A stretch of DNA of 64,000 bases from the NCBI GenBank assembly GCA_021234155.1, contig JAJEKV010000017.1, forward strand, positions 15,893,455 through 15,957,454, written 5' to 3'. The notes under the pieces are model-generated. The model had not been told where the DNA came from. It saw only the letters and a program-made list of their open reading frames with translations, and searched no databases. The position numbers and the translations under genes were made by a program. This DNA is from Isoetes taiwanensis. Its lineage: Eukaryota > Streptophyta > Lycopodiopsida > Isoetales > Isoetaceae. Of this stretch, positions 36,531 through 48,895 are shown piece after piece (the first letter of the stretch is position 1; every line of letters begins with the position of its first letter).

Positions 36531-36799
36531 TGTATCTGTTGTTGATGACATTTGACTTTGTTTCCTTGGGCTCGCACTCACACAATTTGGAATCTTTTGC
36601 TGACCTAATTCCAGTTGCTTGCTTTGATGGGTTGCAGCCTAAGTTATTAGCCTTTGCCTACCCACCCCCCCCCCCCCAGTAAATGTAAAATAAGCATTGC
36701 TAAATCTTTTCTCAAGCATGCAGCACACAAATCCATTAAATGAAAAGCGATGAGAATAAGAGTACTTACTCATATGGTTGCTTTTGACCACCCTTTTGA

Positions 36800-38468
36800 A
36801 CCTCCAGTCTGAGTTTCCCCGGGGAAAACTCCACAACATGCTTAAATAATCGACTATAGAGCACTCTCTGAACAGAAATTCTATCTTTCTGAACCATCAT
36901 TTTTTCTGTAGCAGCTTTTTGGGCCTTTGCTCTGGCCTCTGCAGATGCTCTCTCCCCCTAACACTCTTTCTATAGCAGCCCTCTCTGCCCATTTTCAGGC
37001 TTATGTTGCTAGTCTCTCCCTTGCTTCTGCTGCAGCCTTTGCTCGTAATTGTGAGGTCTTCACTGTCAAAGTTTTGTTTCTTTGGCATTCATCAACTTTC
37101 TCTGCCAGTTTTCGTTCATTGCCGCCTGTTTTCTGAAAGCTTTTTCTTGGACCCCATTTGTTTTGGGTTCAATTTGTTTTTTCATTGAACAACTTTCCAA
37201 CTTTGTAGTAGTGTCTTCACAAATACCTAATTTTGATGAGGATTGCTCTACCTTTTTAGTTGTGTCTTTCATTGTTGATGTCAACTTCTTTTCTTTCTCT
37301 TCTGGTGCCAAATTCTCCTTTTTTACTCTACCTTATATTTCTTGTGCATGCTCCTGCCCTTCAAGTTTGTCGTTCGTCTCTCTCATTGTTGATGCCATGT
37401 TCTCTTGTTCAACTGCCAAGTTCTCATTGTCAACTCTACCTTCCATATATGGTGAAAGATCCTGCTCTTCAACTTTTCTCCCTTTTTCAACATTACTACA
37501 ACTTGCAATTGTACTCTCTGCCCCATTCGCTTCTTCAGCAAAATTCCCTTCGTCAACACTGTGCTGCCTTTGATCATTTGCAGATCTCGATCCTGTTAGA
37601 ATATCCTCTGCTTCTGTTGTGGCCGGCAGGTTGGCTTTCTCAGGGTTATTTTGGATTCTGTCATCTCTTGCTGTATTAGGCTCGATTTCCATTCCAGAAA
37701 CAGTTCTTTCTTCAGTTGTGTGGGACTGGGTAGAAATGCAGCATTCATCTTGGTCCACAGGTATGGCATCCTCCTGGTATTGTGGAGAAGGGCAAACTTC
37801 AACTTTAGCATGTGCATCGTCTCTAAGGGGTACACTCACCGTATCTGTATGCAATGTTGAGTGTTCTATTTTTTCGTGCATTGCGCTGATGCTGGACTCA
37901 TTTTCTACCTTTTCCGTAGGTGGTATTCCTCCATCCAATTTGTGTTTTTCCTTTTGCTGTGGTTCATCTCTTTTGATCGCTCTTGTTACTTGAGCTATGT
38001 TTGCGTGCTTACTGCCCACTACGTTTGTAAATGCACCATCCTTGACTACTACATTGCCTTGTGATAAGGCATCACGAGTTAGTTATATGCTAATTAGTTT
38101 GTCCCTCGCAACCATTTTGGGCCTTGTACTTGCATTATCCCCTGTTGCTGCAGAATTCAGATCATGATTATCATCCTTCAAAGATGCTTCCTTTTCTGTG
38201 TTTTGGTTGTCTCTTGCTTCTAAAGGTTGACATTGGAACTTATGTCATAACCATCATTTGCTACATGTTCATGTGCAGAAAGTAGTATAGAATGCTCTAA
38301 CACTAACCTAGAGTTGTCTTGTTCCAGGTGCATGCATCTCAACCTTTAATGGGGGTGGAGGTCGCAAAAGCAATAAGGCAGTATGCTCTATTACAGACTT
38401 GGCAATTGCATGTCTTCCAGTCACTTGAGTGTTAGGCTTTGGTGGAGGGCAAGAAGGTGGTCGAACTT
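36800..38468 (-). pseudogene. Auxilin-like gene, 3' portion, downstream of the gypsy insertion
   Basis: This continues the gene at 43550-44174 after removal of the retroelement and one target-site copy. The first residues after the join are SQVRPPSCPPPKPNTQVTGR, a Pro-rich stretch like that of plant auxilin-like proteins. Further on are long acidic, Lys/Glu-rich stretches and ERASAEARAKAQKAATEKM near 36930, matching the Ala/Glu/Arg-rich helix before the J domain in that family. Auxilins recruit Hsc70 to uncoat clathrin vesicles. Stops occur near 38340 and 38085 and at 37333-37335, with frame changes near 38240 and 37075. No J domain was found. Confidence 0.55.
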
Positions 38469-38473
38469 GTGAT

Positions 38474-38738
38474 TGCTATATGCTAGGGACGTGGATGTGG
38501 TTCTTTGGGCTTTTAGTCCAAAGAGGGCCTTTAGTCCAAAAGGGGGCCTATGGTCCAAAGAGGGCCTTTAGTCCAAAAGGGGGCCTGTGGTCCAAAGAGG
38601 GCATTTGGTCCAAAGAAGGACCAAAGGGTGCGTGCATGCTATATAGTAGCTCGGGGGAGAGCTCTGGGGCAGCTGTGTCTTGGTTGAGGGCTCGTGGTTG
38701 GGTGGTGAGATAGCGTGCCACGCCAAGAGTCCATTTTA
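38474..38738 (+). repeat. 5' LTR of the gypsy element
   Basis: Begins TGCTATATGC and ends CCATTTTA. Five to six internal repeats of about 24 bp (agtccaaaagggggcc) occupy its first half. A TATATA-like box (tgctatatagtag) near 38639 could serve as promoter. Confidence 0.9.
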
Positions 38739-38762
38739 GTGGTATCAGAGCAACAAGTTTCG

Positions 38763-40110
38763 ATGGCCGGTTCTCCTGCCAATATTAACTTTGAGGATGA
38801 AGAGCTCAAGGAAAAACTTTTTGAGTTAGAGCATGACAATTCGCTCATGAGAGAAAAACTTGCAGCTGCCGAGGCTCGCATTGCGGAGATGCAAGAACTG
38901 GATTCTCTGCGAGCGCAGGTGGCGCAGTTGCAGCAAGCTGCAGAAATTGAATTCAAAAAGTATTCCGCGGCTACTAGTGATACGGATGAACTTTTCGCAT
39001 GGTTCCAGGATTTGAATTCATATTTTGCTAAGACTAAGGATGACGAAGACACTCAGTTATATTTTGTTGAGCGTCATCTGGATGGGGTTGCAAAGGACTG
39101 GTGGCTGGATATCCAGAAGAACCAGCCCGTCGATGAACCTATTGTTACCTTTGCGGAATTTGAAAAGCAAATCAAAAATCATTTTTTGGGTCATAATTGG
39201 GAGCGAGATCTTATCGCTAAATGGAATAAGTTGACCCAACAAAACATGGAAACTGTTCGAGCCTTTGCCGCACGAGTTTTAAAGAAAGGGCTTCAACTTA
39301 GTAAAAATGATACTGAGAAGTCTGAAAAACTCATGGATGGGGTTCATCATTGGGTACGGGCGAAGCTCGACCTGCAAGTTGCCAATCTTTCTTTTGGTGA
39401 GCTCTGTAAGATGGCAGAGAAAGTAGAGGAGGAAAGTTTGGCCCTCACGGAAGCCATTAATGCTCAACGTGGCCTCAAAGTTTCTATGAAAGAGGTGAGT
39501 GGTTTTCGGGACAAATCAATGGGATCTGCTCCAGGGTCTGGGCCATTCAAACGGCCGCATACAGACGTTGCAGATAATGAACCTGTTGGGCCCAAAGAGC
39601 CTAAGGAATCTTATCAAGCACGCAAGAAGCGGTTTATGCGAGAGAATAAGTGTTTTGTTTGTTATTCAACCGATCATAAGTTTTATGAATGCCCTACTTA
39701 CCTGGAAAAGAAGAAAGGGGAAAGAAAGGACGCTACACCTCTTCTTAAGTCTGGGACTAAGAAAGAGGACAAAAGTAAAAAAGTAGCTTCTGTTCGCGGA
39801 GATGGAAAAGGGAAGAAGGTGGCTACGGTCCGGGAAAAATCGGATATGGATTCTGTTGAGAATAGTAGTCTCTTACAATTTTGGGCTACTATTCAAGATC
39901 AAAAAGTACATATCTTATTCGATCCGGGTAGTGAGTTTCATTTTATTTCTGCTCGATTGGTAAAAGAATTAAAATTAACTTCTATTCCTTTATCAAGTGA
40001 TGTAGAATTATCTTTTGCTTTCTTGAATGTAGCCCCTCCGCCGTCTTCATTTATGGTCAAGGATGTTGAATTTCAATTGCAGGGATATATCTGTAAACGT
40101 TGGGGGTATG
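38763..40110 (+). pseudogene. Gypsy gag and protease region
   Basis: Translation probably starts at the ATG at 38763 (MAGSPANINFEDEE). A coiled coil leads into a retrotransposon gag domain (DELFAWFQDLNSYFAKTK, VERHLDGVAKDWW). A CCHC zinc knuckle follows (CFVCYSTDHKFYEC). The aspartic protease core is ILFDPGSEFHFISARLV, with DPGS in place of the usual DSG/DTG. A one-base change near 40080 moves the frame into the pol region. Gag packages the element RNA and the protease cuts the polyprotein. Confidence 0.9.
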
Positions 40111-43100
40111 GATATTATTCTAGGCATGCCATGGCATAAGGCTCTCAATCCTCTTATAGATTGGAAAGCGGGTATTGTTATGTTATCCTTGGAAGGGGGT
40201 AAAAAGACCTTCAAGTTTGTGAAGGATGATATTGTTTCCCCAATTCCAACAGTTTCTGTTGTACAGTTTAAACGTTTGGCAATGAAAACTCATTTTGTGT
40301 ATTTGGTGGTTTTGCGTCCTAAGTCTGATGTATCCCCATTAAATGAGCGTCAAACAATCTTTTTGCATTATTATGATGATGTCTTTTCAAATGAAATTCC
40401 ACAAACTTTGCCACCCCAACGTTTGGAGGACCACATGATTGATCTTCTTCCTGGGAAAGAACCTCCTAATCAAGCTCCTTATCGGAGAATGCATGGCCAA
40501 CAAGTTGAGATTAGGCACCAGCTTGATGAGTTACTTCAAGCTGGATTGATCCGCCATAGTTCTTCACCTTTTGGTGCTCCTGTCTTGTTGGTTAAGAAAA
40601 AAGATAATTCCTGGCGCATGTGTATAGATTATCACACTTTGAATAAGATAACCATAAAGAATCGGTTTTCTATACCAAGGGCGGATGATTTGTTTGATCA
40701 ACTCCAAGGTGCCACAGTCTTTAGCCGTCTTGATCTTAAGTCAGGTTATTGGCAACTTGAGGTTGCGCCTGAAGATGTTCATAAGACTGCGTTTAGGACA
40801 ACCTTTGGACATTATGAGTTTTTGGTCATGCCATTTGGACTTATAAATGCGCCAGCTTATTTTGCGAGGCTAATGGGGCGAATATTTGAAGATGTGCATG
40901 GCGTTTATGTTGTCGTGTTCTTTGATGACATATTAGTTTTTAGTAAGTCCGAGGAAGATCATTATTTGCATTTGCGGGAGGTTTTCTGTCGGTTAAGGGA
41001 GGAGTCTATTACTCTTAATCCTAAGAAAAGTATCTTTTTCCAATCAGAAATTGAATATTTGGGTCATATTGTTTGCGCTGAGGGTCTTAAAGTTGATCCC
41101 AGTAAGGTACAAGCAATTGTGGATTGGCCAGTACCTACTTCAGTTGCTGCATTGCGTTCTTTTTTGGGCTTATGCAGTTATTATAGGAAGTTTGTACAGA
41201 ATTTTGCTCGTTTAGCTTTAGATTTATATTTGTTGCTACGAAAAGATGTTCCTTTTCAATGGAATCATAATCATAAGTTTTCTTTCCAAGTTTTAAAGGA
41301 TGCCATGGTTAATCCTCCTGTTCTGCGTTTGCCAAAGTTTGGTCTACCTTTCTTGTTATGTGTTGATGCAAGTGGTATGGCTTTGGGCGCAGTTTTGATG
41401 CAGGATGGTCATCCTATTGCTTATGAAAGTCGGAAGTTTTCTGACACGGAAAGTAGATATAGTGTTTATGATAAGGAATTTATGGCTGTCATTCATGCTT
41501 TGAAAGTGTGGCGACACTATCTTTTAGGGTCGAGGTTCATATTTTGACTGACCACCAAAGCATTAGGCACATTGTTTCACAGAAAACATTATCGGAAAGG
41601 CAGTTGAAATGGGTTGCTTTTATGCAGCAATATGATTTCTCAGTGGATTATCGTCCTGATAAAGAGAATGTTGTAGCTGATGCTTTAAGTAGACGTTATG
41701 CAGTTTGTTCTCTTTCTATAGCACAATCCAACCATTTGGAGGGAATGAAGCCATTGTATGCCACTGACCCTGATTATAAGGATATTTGGTTGTTAGCTCA
41801 AAATGGCAATGCATATGGATATAAGATCGTTAATGGGTTCTTGTATAAAGATCCAAAGCTATGCATTGTTCGGACCTTTCAGTCGCTTATTCTTAAAGAA
41901 GTCCATGATGCACCTACTGCGGGTCATCGTGGCGTGGGGGCAACTTTGGCAAAGCTTGAACCATACTTTATTTGGCCTGGATTGCGGACAGATGTCTTGG
42001 TTCATATTCGTCATTGTGTTACTTGTCAACGGATAAAGAAAGCGAACAAGAAACCTCATGGTGTTCCTTTATCCTTGCCTATTCTGGAGGCAAAGTGGGA
42101 ACATATCACTTTGGATTTTATTGTTGGTCTTCCTGCAAGTTCTCGCAAGCACACTGTTATTTAACAATTGTTGATTGTTTAACTAAGCGCGCTCATTTTA
42201 TTCCTTGTTCAGATAAATTGACGGCTTATAGTGCGGCTACGCTCTTTGTCAAAGAGATATTTAGGCTACATGGGTTGCCAAAGATTATTGTATCCGATCG
42301 TGATATAAAGTTTACTAGTAAATTCTGGAAGGCGGACAGAGTTAAGGTTCTCCACTGCTTTTCATCCAGAAATTGATGGACAATCCGAGGTGGCAAATAA
42401 AGTTATTTGTTCCATCTTAAGGGGGTTTGTCAATGAACATCAAGGTCATTGGGAAGAGTATTTGCCTATTGCTGAATTTGTGTATAATAATACCTATCAG
42501 TCTACCATAAAGATGACCCCTTTTCAAGCGGTCTATGGTCAGCCTGTACGGGAGCCACTCTTTCGAGTGTGTGAGGATGTTCCAGCTGCTGATGATTTGG
42601 TTATTGAGCATAAGGATCTCATAGACTTGCTTCAAGCTCGTATTCGAGATGCTCAAGCATCTTTTGCAAATAAATCATCTAAGTTGCAGCAACCAATGGT
42701 TTTTAAGGAAGGAGATTGGGTATGGATGAGGATCCATAAAGGCCACTTTAAAAAAGATGCGCGCAAGAAGGATCTTAAGTTGGCACCCCGTTTCCATGGA
42801 TCATTTCAACCTATTAAAGTGGTCAATGAGAATGCATATCAATTAAGATTGCCTCAAGGTTGGAAAATGCATGATGTAGTGAATGTGTCATTCCTAAAGG
42901 CTTATCATGGTAAGGAGTTACCTCAACTTGGGAGGTTAGTTAAGCCAGAGTTGATTGATGATTCCGAAGTTCTAGAGCCGGAAACAATTTTGGCGGATAA
43001 ATCCACTAGTGGTTCAAGACAATATTTGGTTAAGTTCGCTCACAAATCTTTGGAGGACGCTTCATGGGTGCGTGGCAATGTTTTAGAAGCTTATCCAAAT

Positions 43101-43232
43101 ATTCTTAGGGAATATAAAGATCGGAAAGCAAAGGAAGTCGAGAGACAAGAGGAAGTCCAAGCACAGGCTTCTACTAGCCGGCCTAAGCGAGGGCCAAGGA
43201 AGGATTATGCTCGGATGGCTAAAGGTATTTAG
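40080..43232 (+). pseudogene. Gypsy pol: RT, RNase H, integrase, chromodomain
   Basis: The reverse transcriptase has FSRLDLKSGYWQ and the catalytic VVFFDDILVFS. RNase H starts at LLCVDASGMALGAVL. A frameshift near 41528 precedes TDHQSIRHIV. Integrase has the zinc-binding HCVTC region, LDFIVGLP (first Asp), [15 protein letters not shown] (second Asp) and, after a frame change and apparent small deletion near 42340, [13 protein letters not shown] (Glu). A further frameshift lies near 42164. The C-terminus (42960-43130) reads SRQYLVKFAHKSLEDASWVR, a chromodomain-like fold that in relatives directs integration to marked chromatin. With the gag-pol break there are at least four frame breaks. Confidence 0.92.
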
Positions 43233-43279
43233 ACACCCTTTTGCAGCAGAGGACTGCTACAATGTCAAGAGGGGGGGAA

Positions 43280-43544
43280 TGCTATATGCCAGGGACGTGG
43301 ATGTGGTTCTTTGGGCTTTTAGTCCAAAGAGGGCCTTTAGTCCAAAAAGGGGCCTATGGTCCAAAGAGGGCCTTTAGTCCAAAAGGGGGCCTATGGTCCA
43401 AAGAGGGCCTTTGGTCCAAAGAAGGACCAAAGGGGGCGTGCATGCTATATAGTAGCTCGGGGGAGAGCTCTGGGGCAGCTGTGTCTTGGCTGAGGGCTCG
43501 TGGTTGGGTGGTGAGATAGCGTGCCACGTCAAGAGTCCATTTTA
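43280..43544 (+). repeat. 3' LTR of the gypsy element
   Basis: Same length as the 5' LTR, with about 97 percent identity by eye. It is preceded by the polypurine tract and followed by the gtgat duplication. Confidence 0.9.
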
Positions 43545-43549
43545 GTGAT

Positions 43550-44174
43550 GGACGGGTTAATAGTTTTATTTTATCAACTGTGATCCAATCTGTTTGAGCT
43601 TTTCCTTCTTCCTTGATGTTTTTGTTGTGAATTTCTTTGTTCAGTTCTAAATAAATATGCTTCATCTGTTTCCCAGATGAACTCCTGTCCAGCTCCTCTG
43701 GCTTCAGAGAAGTATCTTGTGCTCTCACTTCTTCTATTTTAGCTTCAATGCATGGTTCTTTATTTGCCTCTTTGTCAAGTTGCTTGGCCTCTTCTCCACA
43801 CGAGGCCCTACTCAATTCCTGTGTCTTGGGAGGTTTTCTTCCAATACCTTCTTTGGATCCAAGAGGCATATTTGCATTGAAATCATTCTGGCCTGGGATT
43901 TCAAACTGAAAGATAATATCATTGGACACGTCAGTATCATATGTCTGCATTTTACTTACGTGCTTATTTTCCAAATGCCCATTTGGACTTCCAACGCCGG
44001 GTATAGTTTCCTTATCCACACATTTCTTTTGCATTGAGTTTGGTTTATCAATCAAATTTCTCTTTGACTTGCCATTCCTCGTAAATCCATTTGCAAGAAT
44101 ATTACCCTTTCGAAAATCCGCATCAGCAAAAACCTTAAGAGAAGCCTTCAGCAACTCCATAAGATTCGTTCCGT
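43550..44174 (-). pseudogene. Auxilin-like gene, 5' portion, upstream of the gypsy insertion
   Basis: The frame runs from YGTNLMELLKASLKVFADA, after a likely TTAG acceptor near 44175, to DWITVDKIKLLTRP at the insertion point, with no stops. The TV-x-x-IKL-x-TRP pattern followed by Pro-rich sequence matches plant auxilin-like proteins. The gypsy element entered between two bases of a Pro codon. Removing it and one gtgat copy restores the frame. Upstream exons were not found. Confidence 0.55.
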
Positions 44175-45841
44175 AGTCTAAGTCATTAACTCCTTAACAT
44201 CTGATGTAGAAATTGGGTTTCAAAAGAAGACATGAACTTGATATCAGTCATGATGATGACAATGACAGGAGAACAAATAAACTACCAAAAGATATGGGGA
44301 CTTGGGCATTTTCATCTCTTGCAGTTGGATCTGGGTTTTTAAGGGATGGATGCCAAGAACATAAAAAATCTATTATTCAACATAATATGCCTGCCATGTC
44401 CAAGGGGTCCAACATACCAACATCATTGCTTTCCAATATGCCCAACAGAATTGATATGGCTGCAATGGTAGCATCGTTGCAACAATGTCACAAAACTTTG
44501 TTGACATATAAACGGTTGTTTTTGAGAATGTTGTTGCTCAAAATGGTCGTTGGTCAGGCAAGCACTTCTGAAATGCAAACCAAGCAGAGGTTAGATGCTG
44601 CAAGATTATTTGCTTATTGCCATTACTGCAGTAGAAAGTAGCATTTTCCTAGCAAAGTTTCAAGTTACTGCCTTGCTCACATAGCTCTTGTATGTTGGAA
44701 GGTCCGTACCAGACCACCATCAAATGAAAAGATACCAAACCACTCCATTTTGATTGTCTGTTATGGCATTTTGGCAGGGAACTTCCATGTTTGTTGGTGC
44801 AGAAGCCAGAAATGAGACCTCTGAAGCGTGCTCATTAGATGTCATGTGGCCATGTCAATTCAACAAACTTGCATTCACAACTAGCTATTGTACAGGGTTA
44901 CAACAAAAGAATTCAAATTGTAGCAGAGTCAACCGACGATTTAGAGGCAATACAACCAGGATTGCTCCTTGTCAAGCTCTGACCAAAATAGGTAAATCCT
45001 AGAGAAGAGAATCTGTTGAAGCGGTACGCACATAAATTTGTGCGTGGATATCCTGTCATTTAGTTTTCCAGCACAATCTAGGTCCTCTACAATGTACTTC
45101 CATAATTATAGAGAGCCAGAGGAAAATGATTCCGATTTACATTAGAAATGGCAAAAATTACTTGTTTGTTTAGTGCATCTAGAAAAACATTCTGCAGAAA
45201 AGATTATGAGATGCGATTTCAATAGTAGAAACACTGGAGTCCTGTCACATGAACTAAACCAAGATGAAGCGACCTGATTTGGGTCGTTAAAAATTTGCTT
45301 GAACTTGGAAGTGAAAAGCTAGATAGAACTAAAGGCTTTGGGTTTAGAAAATCATGTAAAACTGAAGAATCTTTACTTAGAAAACAGATTCAAGCCATTC
45401 TTTATTTGAAGTTGTGTGTTGCTGGGAGCAAATCCCCGCCATTACCATCCCGATTAATTAGCCCTTACAATCAAAGGTGGGGCCAACAAATTTCAACCAT
45501 CATCCAATTAAATTGGAATTATGTCAACTCTAAAACCACGCCAACCTACTGTTATCTTCTAGGGTTTTTTTTTTTTTTACTCTTTTTTTTACTCTTTTTT
45601 TTTGGACTTGATAAATAACATAAGGTTGCAATTCCCATGTGTCGTTTCATATGCAAATTGAAATATGCAAAAATGAAGGGTAAGCTACTAAGATAGACGA
45701 GACCAAAATTGAAGAGCATTGAGATGAAAATATTAGGTTTGATAATAACAGATTACATTATTTGTGAGGCAATTGGAGACCCGAAATTGTGGATACATGA
45801 CACAAATATCATACAAAAATATCATATATTCCAATAAAACA
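44175..45841. other. No gene recognised
   Basis: The open frame 44213-44641 plus (142 residues, DISHDDDNDRRTNKLPKDMG) is the best candidate for an unknown exon but has no domain. 45562-45601 is T-rich. The frame at 45295-45618 is not convincing. Confidence 0.4.
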
Positions 45842-46549
45842 TTAAGGGATCAATCCATGCTTTTCCACGTATTTAACAAGGTGTGGTTCTATGTCAGCCG
45901 TTCTATCTAGTTCTAAATGTGAATCTAACACTTCACGCAATGTCATCCCCATAGCTAAATTATTCATAATAGACATAAACTTCACCAGAAAATCATATGT
46001 CGCAAAAGTTTTTGGATCATAAGATGGTGGATTCAGAGCATGCATTTTATTGTAGAAGCATTTGAGAGCATCATCATTTACTATGATTATATCATCCTTA
46101 TTCTCGATACCAAGTTCGTCCATCATGTTACTCAAGTGTTTGAGGAAGGTAGGCTTGCCTGTTGGATCCTTGGGATTAGTGAACTTCACACATTTGTGAT
46201 GATCCCAAAAGGTCAACCAATATCTACCCATTTCCCCCAGTGCGTCCACAGTATCCTTGATGTTCCTTAGTTCCATGGATGGCCAAATACCAACTTGAAA
46301 TAACCTAAATGCCTCATCTAGCATATCCTTCAAGTGCGGCCGCAAATAGATCCACTTGGAATTTGATTCTACTGGTGTCTAGTGAAACTGATCTCTAGCC
46401 ACTTTCGGAAAAGTCTTACAAAGAACTCCGTTTAGGTCGAACACCACAACTTTCTTAGAAACCGGAGGGAAGTTGAGATATCAAACATGTATCTGGTCCG
46501 CAATATATGATTAACATGCACAACCTTATATTATGCATTGCAACAATAC

Positions 46550-46700
46550 AAACGCGTCAGGCGTGATTTGAGTTAGACTTAACCAAATCGCGCTCGGCGA
46601 CGGCGTGATTTAGTCTGATAATGAAATGTAATCAAAGCACGCTTGGCGAGATTTAATTCAAATTAAAGATAAATTAAATCACGCGTGAGTGATTTCATCT
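46550..46700. repeat. Gene A palindromes, last intron
   Basis: Decayed copies of the CACGC-x-GGCGTG family occur: gcgtcaggcgtgattt, gcacgcttggcgagattt and aaatcacgcgtgagtgattt. They lie in the intron before the HAD exon. Confidence 0.7.
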
Positions 46701-48599
46701 GCAAGGCCATACCTATCATCTTCAGTTTCGTTGTCGTCATCAGTGTCAATTCTCCCTTTTGCCACCCTTAATCTCCGTGCTCTTATGACTGTTAGAATTG
46801 TTATTTTGTATTAGTTCCTCTACGTCCTTCACAACTGACATTATTTTAGTGTTGATTTGGCAAACCTGGGAATCACTAGAGTCGCTTGGGTTATCAATGG
46901 CCCCTTCACTCTCGGCTGCCTTATCAATTAGATCCATGTTAACCTGTGAATCTATTGTATTGTTGGTTGCATCACCCATAAGGGAGGCAAGAATATCCAC
47001 CATGTTCTGCATTATCACATTACTTTGAGCAGTCAGTTACTCATTACTTTCCTTATCAGGCTGCGGATTACTAGTTCCCTCACCAGAACCATCGTCCATC
47101 TTTGAATTGGACAAGTCCACGAGGCTTTTGATTGCTAAAGATTTCAGGTTGCCATAAGGACCTTTAGGAGATTTGGCAAATGGTTCAAGAAAGTCTTTTG
47201 CCTGCTCATCACTCACAAAGCAGTGACATCTTCTAACACTCATAAGAACCTCTCGGGCAATATAACCTCCAACATGAAGCTCTAAGCACGTTGTGTCAAT
47301 TGGAGCAAAAGCCTCGACGAGGTAAGCAGGCAAAGACGGGAGAAAACTATTTTTATTTAAGGGGACCTTCTCCTTAGTTAGTAGCTCGTACTTGATTTCA
47401 ACACTTAGGAGAGGGTCCCAATCCTCATCCTCTTCTGACTCATCCTATTCCCAATCTTGATCCTATGATAGAATATAGTTGTTAAGTCTAGATCATCTAG
47501 AAGAAAACATTCCCATGCACTGCTATTGTCACCCGTGGCCTTAGGATTATCATATTCCTCGTCTGACAGCATGAATATCATAATGAAGATCACATATGCC
47601 ATCTTCCGTGCTGTTCGCAGCTTATTATCCCTAACATCATATATTAGACATCCCTCCCTAATAACTTTGAGGCACTCCAGATTATGAGCAACGGATAGTG
47701 CATGCAGATGTGAATCACCTGAAGGACAAACGATGACAATAGTGAAGAACCTCTCAGTTGTCAATCCTATACAGCTGGTAAAGAAGATGTTGTAGTCCTT
47801 CTATAGAGTTCATCCCCATATCTCCTCTCCCACCCCTACTGTCCAACACAAAGAGTGATATGTTTCTAAAGCAAGTAGTTGATTCTGGCAAGAGACCTTT
47901 GTACCCAATGGAGACTGAATAGGACAGTGTCTTCTTCTCCAGTAATCTTCTTCACAAGGGCCACTTTTCTTCTCAACTCGGCTAGTACCTTAGGGGGAAA
48001 GAGTCTCTTTATGTTTTGTATTTTTAGCCTTCCAATTCTTTAGGAAGTCCTTTAACCAAAATATAAACTTCTTGATGTCATCATTACTGACCTTGTATTT
48101 GTCCAGCAATCCAATTTCTGATAATGCAATATCCCTCCATAGCCTTTGTAATTCGGTTCCTACAGCTGACTTCATTGTACGTACATCAGTCACATGCATG
48201 GCTACAGCACTCAATGAAGGAGATTCTATCCATAGTGAAAGCACTCTTCTTGTATAAGACTTCCTTATTCAGGCACTGGTCTAAAACCCAAATGGTCTCA
48301 GTATCATCTAGCCCCTGAGTCTTTCTCATCTCTGTCACATTCAAGTCAAATATGCTTACATCAATAGGAGGCACCCTATTCATATTGTCGTCACCACCTT
48401 TTTTCTTCGCAGTCTTCTTCTTCTCCTGTATAATTGTCTGCGACAGAGTCCACTCCAGCAGCTTGAACGCCTCAGACTTTGACCGCCATGTCTGGTGGGT
48501 AATGGGCAGCCATATTCCACCCACTGTTGATGGGCATGGCGTAGTTGCTCCACGTATGGACTACAATAGTACAGAAATTGGATCATTATCTTAGAACAA

Positions 48600-48895
48600 A
48601 AACACGCTTGATGCGAATTGAATTGATCAACACAGAAAACACGTCTGGCATGAAATGAATTAAGTTATTAACGCAATTCACGCCAGGCGTGCTTTTAAAT
48701 CAAAGTAATTCGCGCCAAGCGTGCTTTATGCTGTGTAGGAAGCACGCCTGGCATGAATTAACTTGAATTAAGCTATTAACGCAATTCACGCCAGGCGTGC
48801 TTTTAAATCAATTAAATTCATGCCAGGCATGTAAATTGATTTAAAAGCATGTCTGGCGTGAATTAAAATGATTTAAAAGCACGACTGAATATTAA
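48600..48895. repeat. Gene A palindrome array in the intron after the DGQHSV exon
   Basis: About nine copies of the 13-mer CACGCCAGGCGTG or close variants (CACGCCTGGCATG, CATGCCAGGCATG). Most are flanked by AATT on one side and TTTAAATCA on the other, so larger hairpins can form. Spacing is about 30-45 bp. The exact copy ttcacgccaggcgtgctttt occurs twice. Confidence 0.92.

Larger units (their letters stand above)
34896..36790 (+). repeat. Second copy of the 33.7 kb repeat, split by nested insertions, with duplicated flank
   Basis: 34896-35000 (gtaaatgtaaaaataagcat onward) is repeated at 36678-36790. The segment at 35001-35047 is continued at 36531, as shown by the intact copy at 33690-33890. 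Everything between 35048 and 36530 is therefore inserted sequence. Confidence 0.75.
38474..43544 (+). mobile_element. Ty3/gypsy chromovirus-type LTR retrotransposon
   Basis: The 5' LTR is 38474-38738 and the 3' LTR 43280-43544, both 265 bp. They differ at about seven positions, mostly transitions. The flanking 5 bp duplication is gtgat (38469-38473 and 43545-43549). The primer-binding site TGGTATCAGAGC is at 38740-38751, matching initiator Met tRNA. A polypurine tract (aagagggggggaa) ends at 43279. Inside each LTR the motif ggtccaaagagggcc/agtccaaaagggggcc repeats. The order gag, protease, reverse transcriptase, RNase H, integrase, chromodomain places it in Ty3/gypsy. The element sits inside an auxilin-like gene on the opposite strand. 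Confidence 0.95.

Noticed and set aside
37082-37993. Plus-strand open frames of 124-163 residues
   Set aside because: They are antisense shadows of the acidic auxilin-like sequence on the minus strand.
40905-40950. FFDD in place of YVDD as an unusual RT active site
   Set aside because: VFFDDIL is the common form in plant gypsy elements, so it is not remarkable.
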